From contig JACKOX010000005.1 of NCBI GenBank assembly GCA_024233975.1, forward strand, positions 62,001-126,000: DNA of 64,000 nt, written 5' to 3'. Position 1 is the first letter of the stretch. Each line of letters opens with the position of its first letter. The stretch is from Rhodanobacteraceae bacterium (GTDB lineage Bacteria > Pseudomonadota > Gammaproteobacteria > Xanthomonadales > Xanthomonadaceae). Positions 42,369-52,963 of the stretch are shown here, in pieces. The position numbers and the translations under genes are program-made. Under the pieces are notes generated by a model. The model was not told the DNA's origin and did no database searches. It saw nothing but the letters and a program-made list of their open reading frames with translations.

Positions 42369-42851
42369 ATGAGCGGGATCTACGACATCGACGTCACCAC
42401 CATCGATGGCGAACAGCGTTCCATGGGCGACTACCGTGGCAAGACGCTGCTGGTGGTCAACGTCGCCTCGAAATGCGGTTTCACGCCGCAGTACACCGGT
42501 CTGGAAAAGCTCTATCGCGACCTTCGCGACAAGGGCGTGGAAGTGCTCGGCTTCCCCTGCGACCAGTTCGGCCACCAGGAGCCGGGCGACGAGGCCGAGA
42601 TCAAGAATTTCTGCTCGCTGACCTACGACGTGACGTTTCCGATGTTCTCGAAGATCGACGTCAACGGCAGCCACACCGCGCCGCTCTACGCCTACCTGAA
42701 GAAGGAAGCGCCAGGGCTGATGGGTTCGAAGTCGATCAAGTGGAACTTCACCAAGTTCCTGGTGGATGCCGAAGGCCGTGTCCGCCGTCGCTATGCGCCG
42801 ACGGATACGCCGGAAAAAATCGAGAAGGACATCGAAGCGCTGCTCGGCTGA
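42369..42851 (+). CDS. Glutathione peroxidase family protein
   Basis: Thiol peroxidase of 160 residues. The peroxidatic cysteine is Cys36 in NVASKCGFTPQYTGLEKLY, with LGFPCDQFGHQEPG (Cys64) and WNFTKFLVD completing the family's active site. Cys82 could be the resolving cysteine of the thioredoxin-dependent type, so the physiological reductant may be thioredoxin rather than glutathione. There is no signal peptide when the ATG at 42369, which has GAGGGAG upstream, is used. The FG-GAP gene begins 22 bases downstream, probably in the same transcript. Confidence 0.93.
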   Translation: MSGIYDIDVTTIDGEQRSMGDYRGKTLLVVNVASKCGFTPQYTGLEKLYRDLRDKGVEVLGFPCDQFGHQEPGDEAEIKNFCSLTYDVTFPMFSKIDVNGSHTAPLYAYLKKEAPGLMGSKSIKWNFTKFLVDAEGRVRRRYAPTDTPEKIEKDIEALLG

Positions 42852-42873
42852 GCGGCGGCAAGGGAGGATCTCA

Positions 42874-44619
42874 ATGAACTGCACACCGGTACTGGGTCTG
42901 GCGCTACTGATGGCGCCGGCATTTTCATTGGCCGCGGACGCGAAAAGCGGCGATGCGACGGCCGAAGGCACCATCACGGGCTTCAGTGAGGTGGCCGCCT
43001 CCAGGGGCGCGGCGTCGACCTACTACATCGACAAGGGGGCAGGTGGCGACCGCGTGATGATGCCGGCTGGCGTGGCCGCCGGTGACGTGGATGATGACGG
43101 GGATGTCGATCTGTTCGTGTTGCAGGGTGATGGCTCGTTGGCCCTGATGCTGCTCAACGATGGCAGCGGAAATTTCAGTTCCCCGGCCGCGTTCCCCGCG
43201 TTTCCGGCTAGCGAGCACCCCGCAGGCGCTTCGATGGCTGATGTGAACGGCGACGGGCGGCTCGACATCGTGGTCACGCTGTTGACTTACGTCGATGCGG
43301 TTGATTTCAGCCACGTGGGACGCGGCACGCGCCTGTTCCTCAACCAGGGCGGCACGCCAGTCACCTTTGTCGATGCGACGGACAGCTGGAACCTGCTGCA
43401 TCCGGCAGACGCCTTCTCGGCGTCTTTCGCGGACATCAATCGCGATGGCTGGCTGGACATGGCCGTCAGCCATTGGGACAACGCCGCGCATGCAGGTGAC
43501 CAGCCCTACGGTCATCTCTGGATCAATGGCGGTGGCAGCGGCTATACCGACATCAGCGTCAGCGCCGGCATTCAGGTGAAGCACGATACCGGCAGCGGTG
43601 TGCCCATCGATACCACCTTCACCCCGACGCTTGCCGACATGGATGGCGATGGGCTTCCCGACCTGCTGTATGCCGCGGATTTCTGTGGCACCCAGGCCTT
43701 CCGCAACAATGGCGACGGCACCTTCACCGAATGGGACAGCAACCAGTTCGACGACGAGAACGGCATGGGCTCGGCGGTGGGTGACTACGACGGCGACGGC
43801 GACCTGGACTGGTTCGTTTCATCCATCTGGAATCCCGTCGACGACAGCACCAATCGCTGCACCAGCGGTGGCACCGGCATCGGCCAGGGACACACCGGCA
43901 ACCGCCTGTATCGCAATGACGGCAATGGCGTCTTTACCGATGTCAGTGCAGCGGCCGGCGTACGTGACGGCTACTGGGGCTGGGGCAGCTGTTTTGCCGA
44001 CTTCAACAATGATGGCTGGCTCGACCTTTTCCACGTGAACGGTTCGCCGGCGCCTGACCCGGACAACGGTGGTGTCAGGCACTGGGATCACGATCCGGCG
44101 CGGCTGTTCATCAACAACCACGACGGCACCTTCACCGAAAGTTCCGACAGTCTGGGTATCGCTGATACCGGCCAAGGTCGCGGCATCGCCTGCTTCGACA
44201 TGGAGCATGACGGTGACATCGACGTCTACATCACCAACACCTTTGATTCGGTCAACGATACCGGCGTCGGCAAGCTCTATCGCAACAATAACGTTTCGGG
44301 TAACAACGCGATCTCGGTACGGCTGCGTCAGGCCGGGCCGAACCGCAATGCCATCGGTGCAGTGGTCAGGGTGACCGCCGATGGCCACGTGCAGACCCAG
44401 CACATGCTGGCCGGCAACAACTTCCAGTCATCGAATCCGCAGGAGCTGCATTTCGGAATCGGTGCGGCGACCAATGTCGAAAAGGTCGAGGTGATCTGGC
44501 CGGGCTGCACAAAGGGCCGCTACGCGGTGCACGATGTCGCGGCGGGCACGCAGCTGCTGCTCGACCAGCGCGAAGGCCTGCCCTTCATCGGCGGTTTCGA
44601 GGACGGCAATTGTCAGTAG
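42874..44619 (+). CDS. Secreted FG-GAP/ASPIC-UnbV beta-propeller protein ending PFIGGFEDGNCQ
   Basis: Exported protein of 581 residues with a signal peptide (MNCTPVLGLALLMAPAFSLA). It contains seven calcium-loop repeats of the form D-x-D/N-x-D-G-x-x-D, among them DVDDDGDVD, DVNGDGRLD, DINRDGWLD, DMDGDGLPD, DYDGDGDLD, DFNNDGWLD and DMEHDGDID, indicating an integrin-like FG-GAP propeller. The last 110 residues are an ASPIC/UnbV domain (VRLRQAGPNRNAIGAVVRV, GIGAATNVEKVEVIWPG). The tail carries FIGGFE at 571-576. AGGGAGG precedes the ATG. A surface adhesion or binding role is typical of the family but untested here. Confidence 0.88.
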   Translation: MNCTPVLGLALLMAPAFSLAADAKSGDATAEGTITGFSEVAASRGAASTYYIDKGAGGDRVMMPAGVAAGDVDDDGDVDLFVLQGDGSLALMLLNDGSGNFSSPAAFPAFPASEHPAGASMADVNGDGRLDIVVTLLTYVDAVDFSHVGRGTRLFLNQGGTPVTFVDATDSWNLLHPADAFSASFADINRDGWLDMAVSHWDNAAHAGDQPYGHLWINGGGSGYTDISVSAGIQVKHDTGSGVPIDTTFTPTLADMDGDGLPDLLYAADFCGTQAFRNNGDGTFTEWDSNQFDDENGMGSAVGDYDGDGDLDWFVSSIWNPVDDSTNRCTSGGTGIGQGHTGNRLYRNDGNGVFTDVSAAAGVRDGYWGWGSCFADFNNDGWLDLFHVNGSPAPDPDNGGVRHWDHDPARLFINNHDGTFTESSDSLGIADTGQGRGIACFDMEHDGDIDVYITNTFDSVNDTGVGKLYRNNNVSGNNAISVRLRQAGPNRNAIGAVVRVTADGHVQTQHMLAGNNFQSSNPQELHFGIGAATNVEKVEVIWPGCTKGRYAVHDVAAGTQLLLDQREGLPFIGGFEDGNCQ

Positions 44620-44644
44620 CCGCCGGTTAGAAGCGGAGAGCGTG

Positions 44645-44679
44645 GAAAGGGCGCGACACGCCATGTGTCGCGCCCTTTC
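44645..44679. terminator. Bidirectional terminator, perfect 15-base stem
   Basis: GAAAGGGCGCGACAC at 44645-44659 pairs fully with GTGTCGCGCCCTTTC at 44665-44679 around GCCAT. It separates the FG-GAP gene from the convergent ABC exporter gene. Confidence 0.85.
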
Positions 44680-44704
44680 TGCTTCCGGGGAGATGTTCTG
44701 ACGA

Positions 44705-46552
44705 CTAGGCCTTGCTGGCCTCACCGTCGCTGAACTGCAGCCGCGCCAGCTCCGCATACAGCCCGCCGGCGTCGACCAGTTCGTCGTGGCTGCCCTGGGC
44801 GACGATGCGGCCGTGATCCAGCACCACGATGCGGTCGGCCTTCTTCACCGTCGCCAGTCGATGCGCGATCACCAGCGTGGTGCGTCCCTGCATCAGCCGC
44901 TCCAGCGCCTGCTGGATGCTGCGTTCGCTCTGCGCGTCGAGCGCGCTGGTGGCCTCGTCGAGCAACAGCACCGGGGCATCCTTCAGCAGCGCGCGGGCGA
45001 TGGCGATGCGCTGGCGTTGGCCGCCGGACAGTCGCGTGCCCTGTTCACCGAGATAGCTGTCGTAGCCGTCGGGCAGGGCGCGGATGAAGCCGTCGGCTTC
45101 GGCCAGCTTCGCGGCTTCCTCTACCTCGGCATCGCTGGCATCCAGGCGGCCGTAGCGGATGTTGTCGCGGGCGCTGGCGCCGAAGATCACCGGGCTCTGG
45201 GGTACCAAGGCGATATAGTCGCGTAGCTCGCGCGGGTCAAGACGGCGGATGTCCTCGCCATCGAGCCGGATCGTGCCCTTGTCCGGATCGTAGAAGCGCA
45301 GCAGCAGCTGCAGCACCGTGCTCTTGCCCGCGCCGGAGGGCCCGACCAGCGCCACCGTTTCGCCGGGCTTCACCGTCAGGTCGAAACCTTCCAGCGCGGG
45401 CGCATCCGGTCGCGACGGATAGTGGAAACGAATGCCGTCAAATCCCAGTTCGCCGCGCAGTGGCGATGCCAGTCTGACGGGCGATGCTGGTGCCGTGATG
45501 CCCGGCGTTTCAGCCAGCAGTTCGCCAATGCGCTGCATGGCGCCGGTGGCTCGCTGGATTTCCGACCAGACCTCGGTGAGTGCGCCGATCGAGCCGGCGC
45601 CGAGCATGGCGAAGAACACGAACTGGGTCAGCAGGCCGGGCTGCATGGCGCCGCTGATGACGTCGTGCGCACCGAGCCAGAGCACGCTGGTCACCGCGCC
45701 AAAGACCAGCAGGATGACCACGCCGGTGAGCGTGGCCTGGCTGCGGATGCGTCGTTTGGCGGCCTTCAACGAGGTGCCGATGGCCTCGCTGAAGCGGCCG
45801 GACTCGTAGTCCTCGCGGGCGTAGCTCTGCACCGTGTGCATGGCGGACAGGGTTTCGCCGGCACGCGCATTGGCGTCGGCCACGCGATCCTGGCTTTCGC
45901 GCGAGCGCTTCTGCACATGGCGACCAAACAGCACGATCGGCAGCACGGTCAGCGGAATGCCGATGGCGGCGAAACCGGCCAGACGCGGACTGGTCACCAC
46001 CAGAGCGACCATGGAGCCGACGAAGGTGATCACGCTGCGCAGCGCCACCGACATCGTTGAACCGACCACGCTGCGCAGCAGCTCCGCATCGGCCGACAGT
46101 CGCGATAGCAGCTCGCCGCCGCGGGTCTGCTCGAAAAACGGCATGTCCAGCCGCAGCAGGTTGTCGTAGACGCGCCGACGCAGGTCGGCGGCCACGCGTT
46201 CGCCCAGCAGGCTGACGAAGAAGAAGCGCGCCGCCGTGGCCAGTGCCAGCAGCAGGGCCACGCCGAGCAGGATCTCGAACCAGGTGTTGATGGTGCCGGC
46301 GTCGCTGGCGCCAAAGCCGCGGTCGATGACGTAGCGCACCGCCACCGGCAGGGCCAGAGTAGCGCTGGAGGATAGTGCGAGCGCGCCGAGCCAGGCGGCG
46401 ATCAGCGGGCGGTGTGGTCGTAGTAGCGGCAGCAGTCCGCGTAGCGGCGCCAGGCTACGCCTCGGTTTTCCAGCGTCTCTGGCTTCCTTGTCGTCCGAGG
46501 CGAGGGCTTTGCTCGCCTCTGCCTGGTTCGCTTCCTGCTGGGTATCGGTCAT
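44705..46552 (-). CDS. ABC exporter, MsbA-related half-transporter
   Basis: Fused membrane/ATPase protein of 615 residues. A hydrophilic N-terminus of about 35 residues leads to six helices. The ATPase has Walker A GPSGAGKST, Q-loop LVPQSP, signature LSGGQRQRIAIARALLKDAP, Walker B VLLLDEATSALD and VIAHRLATV. It belongs to the MsbA-related exporter family of proteobacteria (lipid or drug export). The substrate is unknown, and the operon-linked MsbA at 2913-4718 is the better lipid A candidate. It is divergent from the sigma-54 operon; the 263-base gap contains the dyad at 46673-46690. Confidence 0.9.
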   Translation of the reverse strand: MTDTQQEANQAEASKALASDDKEARDAGKPRRSLAPLRGLLPLLRPHRPLIAAWLGALALSSSATLALPVAVRYVIDRGFGASDAGTINTWFEILLGVALLLALATAARFFFVSLLGERVAADLRRRVYDNLLRLDMPFFEQTRGGELLSRLSADAELLRSVVGSTMSVALRSVITFVGSMVALVVTSPRLAGFAAIGIPLTVLPIVLFGRHVQKRSRESQDRVADANARAGETLSAMHTVQSYAREDYESGRFSEAIGTSLKAAKRRIRSQATLTGVVILLVFGAVTSVLWLGAHDVISGAMQPGLLTQFVFFAMLGAGSIGALTEVWSEIQRATGAMQRIGELLAETPGITAPASPVRLASPLRGELGFDGIRFHYPSRPDAPALEGFDLTVKPGETVALVGPSGAGKSTVLQLLLRFYDPDKGTIRLDGEDIRRLDPRELRDYIALVPQSPVIFGASARDNIRYGRLDASDAEVEEAAKLAEADGFIRALPDGYDSYLGEQGTRLSGGQRQRIAIARALLKDAPVLLLDEATSALDAQSERSIQQALERLMQGRTTLVIAHRLATVKKADRIVVLDHGRIVAQGSHDELVDAGGLYAELARLQFSDGEASKA

Positions 46553-46672
46553 TCGGAAATTCGATGGCGCGTCTGAAAGACGATCCAGACACAATCGGGT
46601 CGATCGCGGCGGTTCTCAAGCCGTCCGGGCGTCGCCAGCGTTCCGGGCAAGGACTTGGCCGCTGTCCATCAA

Positions 46673-46690
46673 CTGTTCGAAAATGAACAG
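46673..46690. promoter_or_regulatory. Dyad CTGTTC-N6-GAACAG, candidate enhancer site
   Basis: A perfect inverted repeat centred about 108 bases upstream of the start point predicted from the -24/-12 promoter at 46763-46779. That is the usual distance for an enhancer bound by a sigma-54 activator. The activator encoded two genes downstream is the natural candidate to bind it. Confidence 0.55.
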
Positions 46691-46762
46691 ATAACCGGAC
46701 GCCTGACTGGGCGCTGGATGACAAGTTATTGATTTCAATAGCCAGTTCCTGCCGGCCGTTGG

Positions 46763-46779
46763 CTGGCGCGTCACTTGCT
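46763..46779 (+). promoter_or_regulatory. Sigma-54 (-24/-12) promoter
   Basis: CTGGCGCGTCACTTGCT matches the consensus YTGGCACGN4TTGCW except at one position. The GG and GC elements are exactly 12 bases apart. Transcription would begin near 46790, 26 bases before the ABC ATPase start codon. Confidence 0.75.
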
Positions 46780-46815
46780 AGGCAGAGGTCCACGCACAAC
46801 CATGAGTCCCAACGC

Positions 46816-47498
46816 ATGACCGAGCCCCTGATCCGGCTGGAACACGTCGAAAAGTCTTTCCCGCAAGGCACGCAGCGCAGCTGGGTGTTGCGCAACATCG
46901 GCATGGAAATACCGGCCGGCGATTTCGTCAGCATCACCGGTCCGTCCGGCTCCGGAAAGAGCACGCTGCTGGCGATCCTCGGCCTGATGGATGGCAACCA
47001 CGAAGGCGAATACTGGCTGGATGGCGTGGCCGTGCATGAAGCCAGCAAAAAGCAGCGCCAGGACCTGCAGCGCGACAAGATCGGCTTCATCTTCCAGCAC
47101 TACCACCTGATCGATGACCTGACCGTCGCCGAGAACCTCGAGCTGCCGCTGCAATATCGTCCGGTATCCACCAGCGAGCGTCGTGCGCGGGTTGCCGACC
47201 TGCTGGACCGCTTCCAGATGGTCGGCAAGAAGGATCTCTATCCCAACCAGCTCTCTGGCGGCCAACAGCAGCAGGTGGCGGTTGCCCGCGCGCTGATCAG
47301 TCGACCTGCGCTACTGTTGGCCGACGAGCCGACCGGGGCCCTGCATTCGACCCAGGCTGCGCAGATCATGAGTCTGCTGCGGGAACTCAACGACGAAGGC
47401 ATGACCATCATCCAGGTAACCCACAATCCCGAATGCGCGGCGGTCGCCCGCCGGCAGCTGTCGCTGTTCGACGGCTGGCTCAGCGAGGGCGACAAGGC

Positions 47499-47502
<4 letters not shown>
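46816..47502 (+). CDS. Stand-alone ABC transporter ATPase (MacB/LolD-like)
   Basis: A 228-residue ATPase. Visible are the A-loop region, Walker A GPSGSGKST near 43-51, Q-loop FQHYHLIDDLT, signature LSGGQQQQVAVARAL (the usual R after QQQ is Q), Walker B LLLADEPTGALHS and H-loop VTHNP. It is of the MacB/LolD type, which works with separate permease subunits, yet no permease gene is in the operon or nearby. Its stop overlaps the response-regulator start. Transcription is probably from the sigma-54 promoter 37 bases upstream. Start ATG 46816 is used because the longer frame would include that promoter. Confidence 0.88.
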
Positions 47503-48887
<1,385 letters not shown>

Positions 48888-48893
48888 CGCGGC

Positions 48894-50270
48894 GTGTCGG
48901 TAGGCAGCCCGCCGTCCAGCCCGGAACAGCGCCCGCCCGCGCGCGGCTTGCTGCGCATCAGCTTCGAGTGGCGGGTGTTCCTCGGTGCCTTGCTGGTCGC
49001 CTTGCCGGGTTTCCTGGTTGCTGCGCTGGTGATCGCCAGCAGCGAAGTGGACGCGTCGTTCTGGTGGGTGCTGATGCTGTTTGCTGCTCTCACGACGCTG
49101 GCTCTTGCGGCCAGCCTGCGTCGGCATATCGTGTTTCCGCTCTACACGCTGTCCAACCTGCTGGAGGCCCTACGCGAAGGCGATTTCAGTCTTCGCGGCT
49201 CGCGTGCGCAGCGCAACGACGCCATCGGCGACGTGGTCTGGGAGGTCAATGCGCTGTCCCGAACGCTGCGTGACCAGCGCCTGCGCGCCGAGGAAGCCAG
49301 CGCGCTGCTGGCCAAGGTCATCGAGTCCATCGACATTGCGCTTTTCAGCTTCGACGCGGAAAAGCGACTGCAGCTGATCAACGCCGCCGGCCTGCGCTTG
49401 CTGGGTCGCAAGCGCAAGGACAGCCTTGGCGTCGAAGCCGGCAAGCTCGGTCTTGGTGATCTGCTGGAAGGCGATGCGGTGCAGATGCTGCAGCGCGGTT
49501 TTGGTGGAGCCGGTGGGCGCTTCGAAGTGCGTCGCCACCAGTTCCGCGAGGCCGGTCTGCCGCAGGAGCTGCTGGTGGTCACCGACCTGTCACGTGCCTT
49601 GCGCGAGGAAGAGCGTCTGGCCTGGCAGCGCCTGATCCGCGTGTTGGGCCATGAGCTCAACAACTCGCTGGCGCCGATTCGTTCCATGGCGGGTACGCTC
49701 GCGGGCCTGGTGATGCGCGAGCCGCCGCCACCGGACTGGCGTGATGACATGCGCGACGGCCTGCGCATCATCGGCGAGCGCGCCGAATCGCTGTCGCGCT
49801 TCATGATCGGCTACGCGACGCTGGCGCGGCTGCCGGCGCCGTCACGACGCAAGGTCGATGTCGAAACGTTGGTGCGCAAGGTCGCCAGCCTTGAACAGCG
49901 CGTGAAGGTTCAGGTGGAAGCGGGCGAGCCCGCGGAACTCCAGGCCGATCCCGACCAGCTCGAACAGGCGTTGATCAACCTGGTCAAGAACGCCGTCGAA
50001 GCCTCGCAGGAAGGTGAGGGCAGGGTATCGATCCGATGGCAGGCGGCCGACAACGACCGCCTGCGCATCGAGGTGCTGGATGACGGTTTGGGACTGGCCA
50101 CTACCGACAACCTGTTCGTCCCGTTCTTCACCACCAAACCCGGCGGTTCCGGCATTGGCCTCGTGCTCGCCAGACAGATTGCCGAAGGCCATGGCGGTAG
50201 CCTGCTACTCGAAAACCGCAGTGACGCACGCGGCTGCATCGCTCGGATCGCATTGCCGTCGGGAGGTTAA
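48894..50270 (+). CDS. Membrane sensor histidine kinase (NtrY/NtrB-like)
   Basis: A 458-residue kinase: two membrane helices (about 30-52 and 57-76), a HAMP-like linker, a PAS-like domain (about 135-235), then the H-box LGHELNNSLAPIRS with His253, an N-box QALINLVKNAVEAS, and G-boxes DDGLGL and GGSGIGLVLARQ. The periplasmic part is only a few residues, so it more likely senses the membrane or the cytoplasm than a periplasmic ligand. GTG at 48894 is the start, six bases after the regulator. Its stop overlaps the convergent kmo stop by four bases. Confidence 0.92.
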   Translation: MSVGSPPSSPEQRPPARGLLRISFEWRVFLGALLVALPGFLVAALVIASSEVDASFWWVLMLFAALTTLALAASLRRHIVFPLYTLSNLLEALREGDFSLRGSRAQRNDAIGDVVWEVNALSRTLRDQRLRAEEASALLAKVIESIDIALFSFDAEKRLQLINAAGLRLLGRKRKDSLGVEAGKLGLGDLLEGDAVQMLQRGFGGAGGRFEVRRHQFREAGLPQELLVVTDLSRALREEERLAWQRLIRVLGHELNNSLAPIRSMAGTLAGLVMREPPPPDWRDDMRDGLRIIGERAESLSRFMIGYATLARLPAPSRRKVDVETLVRKVASLEQRVKVQVEAGEPAELQADPDQLEQALINLVKNAVEASQEGEGRVSIRWQAADNDRLRIEVLDDGLGLATTDNLFVPFFTTKPGGSGIGLVLARQIAEGHGGSLLLENRSDARGCIARIALPSGG

Positions 50271-51646
50271 TCGTCGTTGGCCGGAAGTGGGCTGATTTCG
50301 GCGAGGACTGCGGTATCGACGGCGGGGAGGTCGATGTCCTCAATGCGTTGTTTGCCGTCACAGAATCGCTTCAGCAGGGCGCGTTGCTGCTCGCCGCGCT
50401 CGCGGGCGACGGCGTAGGGGATGCGTCGGAAGCTGACCATGCTGTAGCGCGGCAGGAAACGGTCGGGATGGCGTTCGGCGAGCAGGCGACCGAGTTCGCG
50501 TTGCAGCAGGTAGTCGGCGTCGTCGACGCGGTCGCGCATCTCGATGTAGTTTTCCAGCGCCATTTGTTGGATCGCTTCGGCGTTGTCGTGGCGCTCGCGC
50601 TCGAAGCGGTCGAACACGGCGCCCCAGTCGGACTCGGCATCGATGGCGTTGGCCAGCGCGACGCAGTCCTCAAAGGCGCAGTTCATGCCCTGGCCATGGA
50701 ACGGCACCATGGCGTGGGCGGCATCGCCGAGAAGCACGGCCTGGTCGCGGTAATGCCAGCGGTCGAGATAGAGCGTGGCGAGCAGGCCGGTGGGATTGTG
50801 GCGGAAGTCGTGCAACAGCTCCGGCACCTGCGGCAACAGGTCGGCGAAGTCGCGCTCGAACAGCGCGGTCACGGCGTCGTCACTACCCAGTTCGCCGAAG
50901 TGCGGCTCACCCTGGTCGTTGGCTTCGTTCGGCAAGAACAGAGTCACAGTGAAACTGCGTTCGCTGTTGGGCAGGGCGATGCACATGTAGCCGCCGCGCG
51001 GCCAGATGTGCAGGGCGTTCGGTTCGATGCGGAAATCGCCGTCCTCGGCGGGCGGGATTTCCAGTTCCTTGTAGCCGTGACCGAGTGGTTCAAAGCGCTC
51101 GCCCAGTTCGGTGACGCCGGACATGGCATGGCGCAGGGCGGAGCCGGCACCATCGGTGCCCAGCAGTACATGGAAGTCGCGCTCCTGTTCCTGGCCACGG
51201 CTGTCCTTTAGGCGCATGCGGCGCTGCTCAAAGTCCACACCATCGAGGCCGAGGTTGAAGTGGAAGCGCGCGCCGGCGCGTTCGGCGGCATCGAGCAGGC
51301 TGAGGTTGAGTCGCCCGCGATGCACCGACCAGATCACCTCGCTGTCGTCCTTGCCGTAGCGCTGCAGCTGCGTGTGCCCATCGAGGAAGTGCACCATGCG
51401 CCCACGCATCATCACCGTCTGCGCGTGGATCTCGGCGGCGAGGCCGGCTTGTCGCAAGGCATGCAGGCCTCGCTCGGCCAGGGCGAGGTTGATCGAGCGT
51501 CCGCCTTCGTAGCCGCTACGACGCGGATCACCCCGTTTCTCGAACACTTCGACGTCGAAGCCGCGCTGCGCCAGCAGCGTTGCCAGCAGGGAGCCGGCGA
51601 GACCGGCGCCGATGATGGTGATGGGACCGCTTTGCTCGGGCGTCAT
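50267..51646 (-). CDS. kmo: Kynurenine 3-monooxygenase
   Basis: FAD-dependent hydroxylase that converts kynurenine to 3-hydroxykynurenine with NADPH and oxygen. The 459 residues include the Rossmann motif GAGLAGSLLATLLAQRG near the start, EGGRSINLALAERG, and the second FAD motif GDAAHAMVPFHGQGMNCAFE. These match KMO closely. A longer frame upstream overlaps kynU and is not used. It is the last gene of a minus-strand operon, 11 bases after kynU. Bacterial KMO often lacks the C-terminal membrane helices of the eukaryotic enzyme, as here. Confidence 0.96.
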   Translation of the reverse strand: MTPEQSGPITIIGAGLAGSLLATLLAQRGFDVEVFEKRGDPRRSGYEGGRSINLALAERGLHALRQAGLAAEIHAQTVMMRGRMVHFLDGHTQLQRYGKDDSEVIWSVHRGRLNLSLLDAAERAGARFHFNLGLDGVDFEQRRMRLKDSRGQEQERDFHVLLGTDGAGSALRHAMSGVTELGERFEPLGHGYKELEIPPAEDGDFRIEPNALHIWPRGGYMCIALPNSERSFTVTLFLPNEANDQGEPHFGELGSDDAVTALFERDFADLLPQVPELLHDFRHNPTGLLATLYLDRWHYRDQAVLLGDAAHAMVPFHGQGMNCAFEDCVALANAIDAESDWGAVFDRFERERHDNAEAIQQMALENYIEMRDRVDDADYLLQRELGRLLAERHPDRFLPRYSMVSFRRIPYAVARERGEQQRALLKRFCDGKQRIEDIDLPAVDTAVLAEISPLPANDD

Positions 51647-51657
51647 GCAGGTTCCCG

Positions 51658-52935
51658 TCAGTTGCGTGTGTCGTGCCAGCGACGAATGCTGTTGACCAGT
51701 CGCAGCACGTCCATGTGGCGGTTGTAGAGCGGCGTGGGCGAGAAGCGCATGACGTCGGGTTCGCGCCAATCGCCGACGATGCCATCGGCTGTCAGGTGAT
51801 CGAACAATGATTTTCCATCGTCACGGCCGCCGCGCACGCGTAGGCTGAGCTGGCAACCACGACGTGCCGGGTCCGCTGGTGTCAGGCGTTCCAGCACGTC
51901 ACCGAGGTGTTTCTCGATCAGTGCCTCGAGGTAGCCGGTAAGGGCGATGGATTTCCTGCGCAAGGCGTCCATGCCGGCGTCGTTGAAGATCTCCAAGGAA
52001 GCGATCAGCGGCGCCAGCGAGAAAATCGGCGGGTTGGACAGCTGCCAGCCATCGGCACCGGAGGCTGGAATGAACTCCGGTTTCATCAGGAAGCGCGTAT
52101 CGGCGCGATGTCCCCACCAGCCTGCAAGGCGCGGTCGGTCGGTGTCCTTGTGGCGCGAATGCACGAAACAACCAGCGACGGCACCCGGGCCGGAGTTGAG
52201 GTACTTGTAGCTGCACCAGACAGCGAAGTCGCAGCCGGCATCGTGCAGCTGCAGCGGCAGGTTGCCGACGGCGTGGGCGAGGTCGAAGCCAACCATGCAG
52301 CCCTGCGCATGGCCGAGTCGTGCTATTTCCTTGAGGTCGAAGGCCTGGCCGGTGAGGTACTGCACGCCCGATAGCAGGATCAGCGCGCAGCGATGGCCGT
52401 GGGTTTCGATGGCCTTGGCGATCGCGGAGTCGGAGATCGTGCCGCCGGGTTCGTCGCCTTCGATCTCGATCAGGTCGGTTTCCGGATCGAAACCGTGGAA
52501 GGCGATCTGCGAACGGATGGCGTGGTAGTCCGACGGAAAGGCGTTCTTCTCCATCAGGATCGCCGGCCGCTGCACCGTCGGGTTATAGAAGCTGGCCATC
52601 ATCAGGTGCAGGTTCACCGTCAGCGTATTCATCGCCACGACTTCAATCGGCTCGGCGCCTACCACTTTCGCCAGCGGCTCGCGCAGGCGCTCGTGGTAAC
52701 TGAACCAGGGGCGGCGACCCTTGAAATGTGCTTCCACGGCGTACTGCGCCCAGTCTTCCAGCTCCTCCTCGACCAGCTTGCGGGCACCGCGTGGCTGCAG
52801 GCCCAGCGAGTTGCCGCAGAAGTAGATCTGCTCGCGACCATCTTCTTTCGGGATGTGGAAGCGATCGCGGAAGCCGACCAGCGGATCGGCGTTGTCCTGG
52901 GCAATGGCCCAGTTTTCGGTGTCGTTGACGGTCAT
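51658..52935 (-). CDS. kynU: Kynureninase
   Basis: PLP-dependent hydrolase that cleaves 3-hydroxykynurenine (or kynurenine) into 3-hydroxyanthranilate (or anthranilate) and alanine. The 425 residues contain YFCGNSLGLQPRG near 38-50, GFDLAHAVGN with Asp218, and the PLP lysine Lys244 in CSYKYLNSGPG. All are diagnostic. The gene stands between the ACMSD gene (28-base gap) and kmo (11-base gap). With kmo next to it, 3-hydroxykynurenine is the likely main substrate. Confidence 0.97.
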   Translation of the reverse strand: MTVNDTENWAIAQDNADPLVGFRDRFHIPKEDGREQIYFCGNSLGLQPRGARKLVEEELEDWAQYAVEAHFKGRRPWFSYHERLREPLAKVVGAEPIEVVAMNTLTVNLHLMMASFYNPTVQRPAILMEKNAFPSDYHAIRSQIAFHGFDPETDLIEIEGDEPGGTISDSAIAKAIETHGHRCALILLSGVQYLTGQAFDLKEIARLGHAQGCMVGFDLAHAVGNLPLQLHDAGCDFAVWCSYKYLNSGPGAVAGCFVHSRHKDTDRPRLAGWWGHRADTRFLMKPEFIPASGADGWQLSNPPIFSLAPLIASLEIFNDAGMDALRRKSIALTGYLEALIEKHLGDVLERLTPADPARRGCQLSLRVRGGRDDGKSLFDHLTADGIVGDWREPDVMRFSPTPLYNRHMDVLRLVNSIRRWHDTRN

Positions 52936-52963
52936 CGGATAGCTGTCGTGTTCGGTGTTGGGA

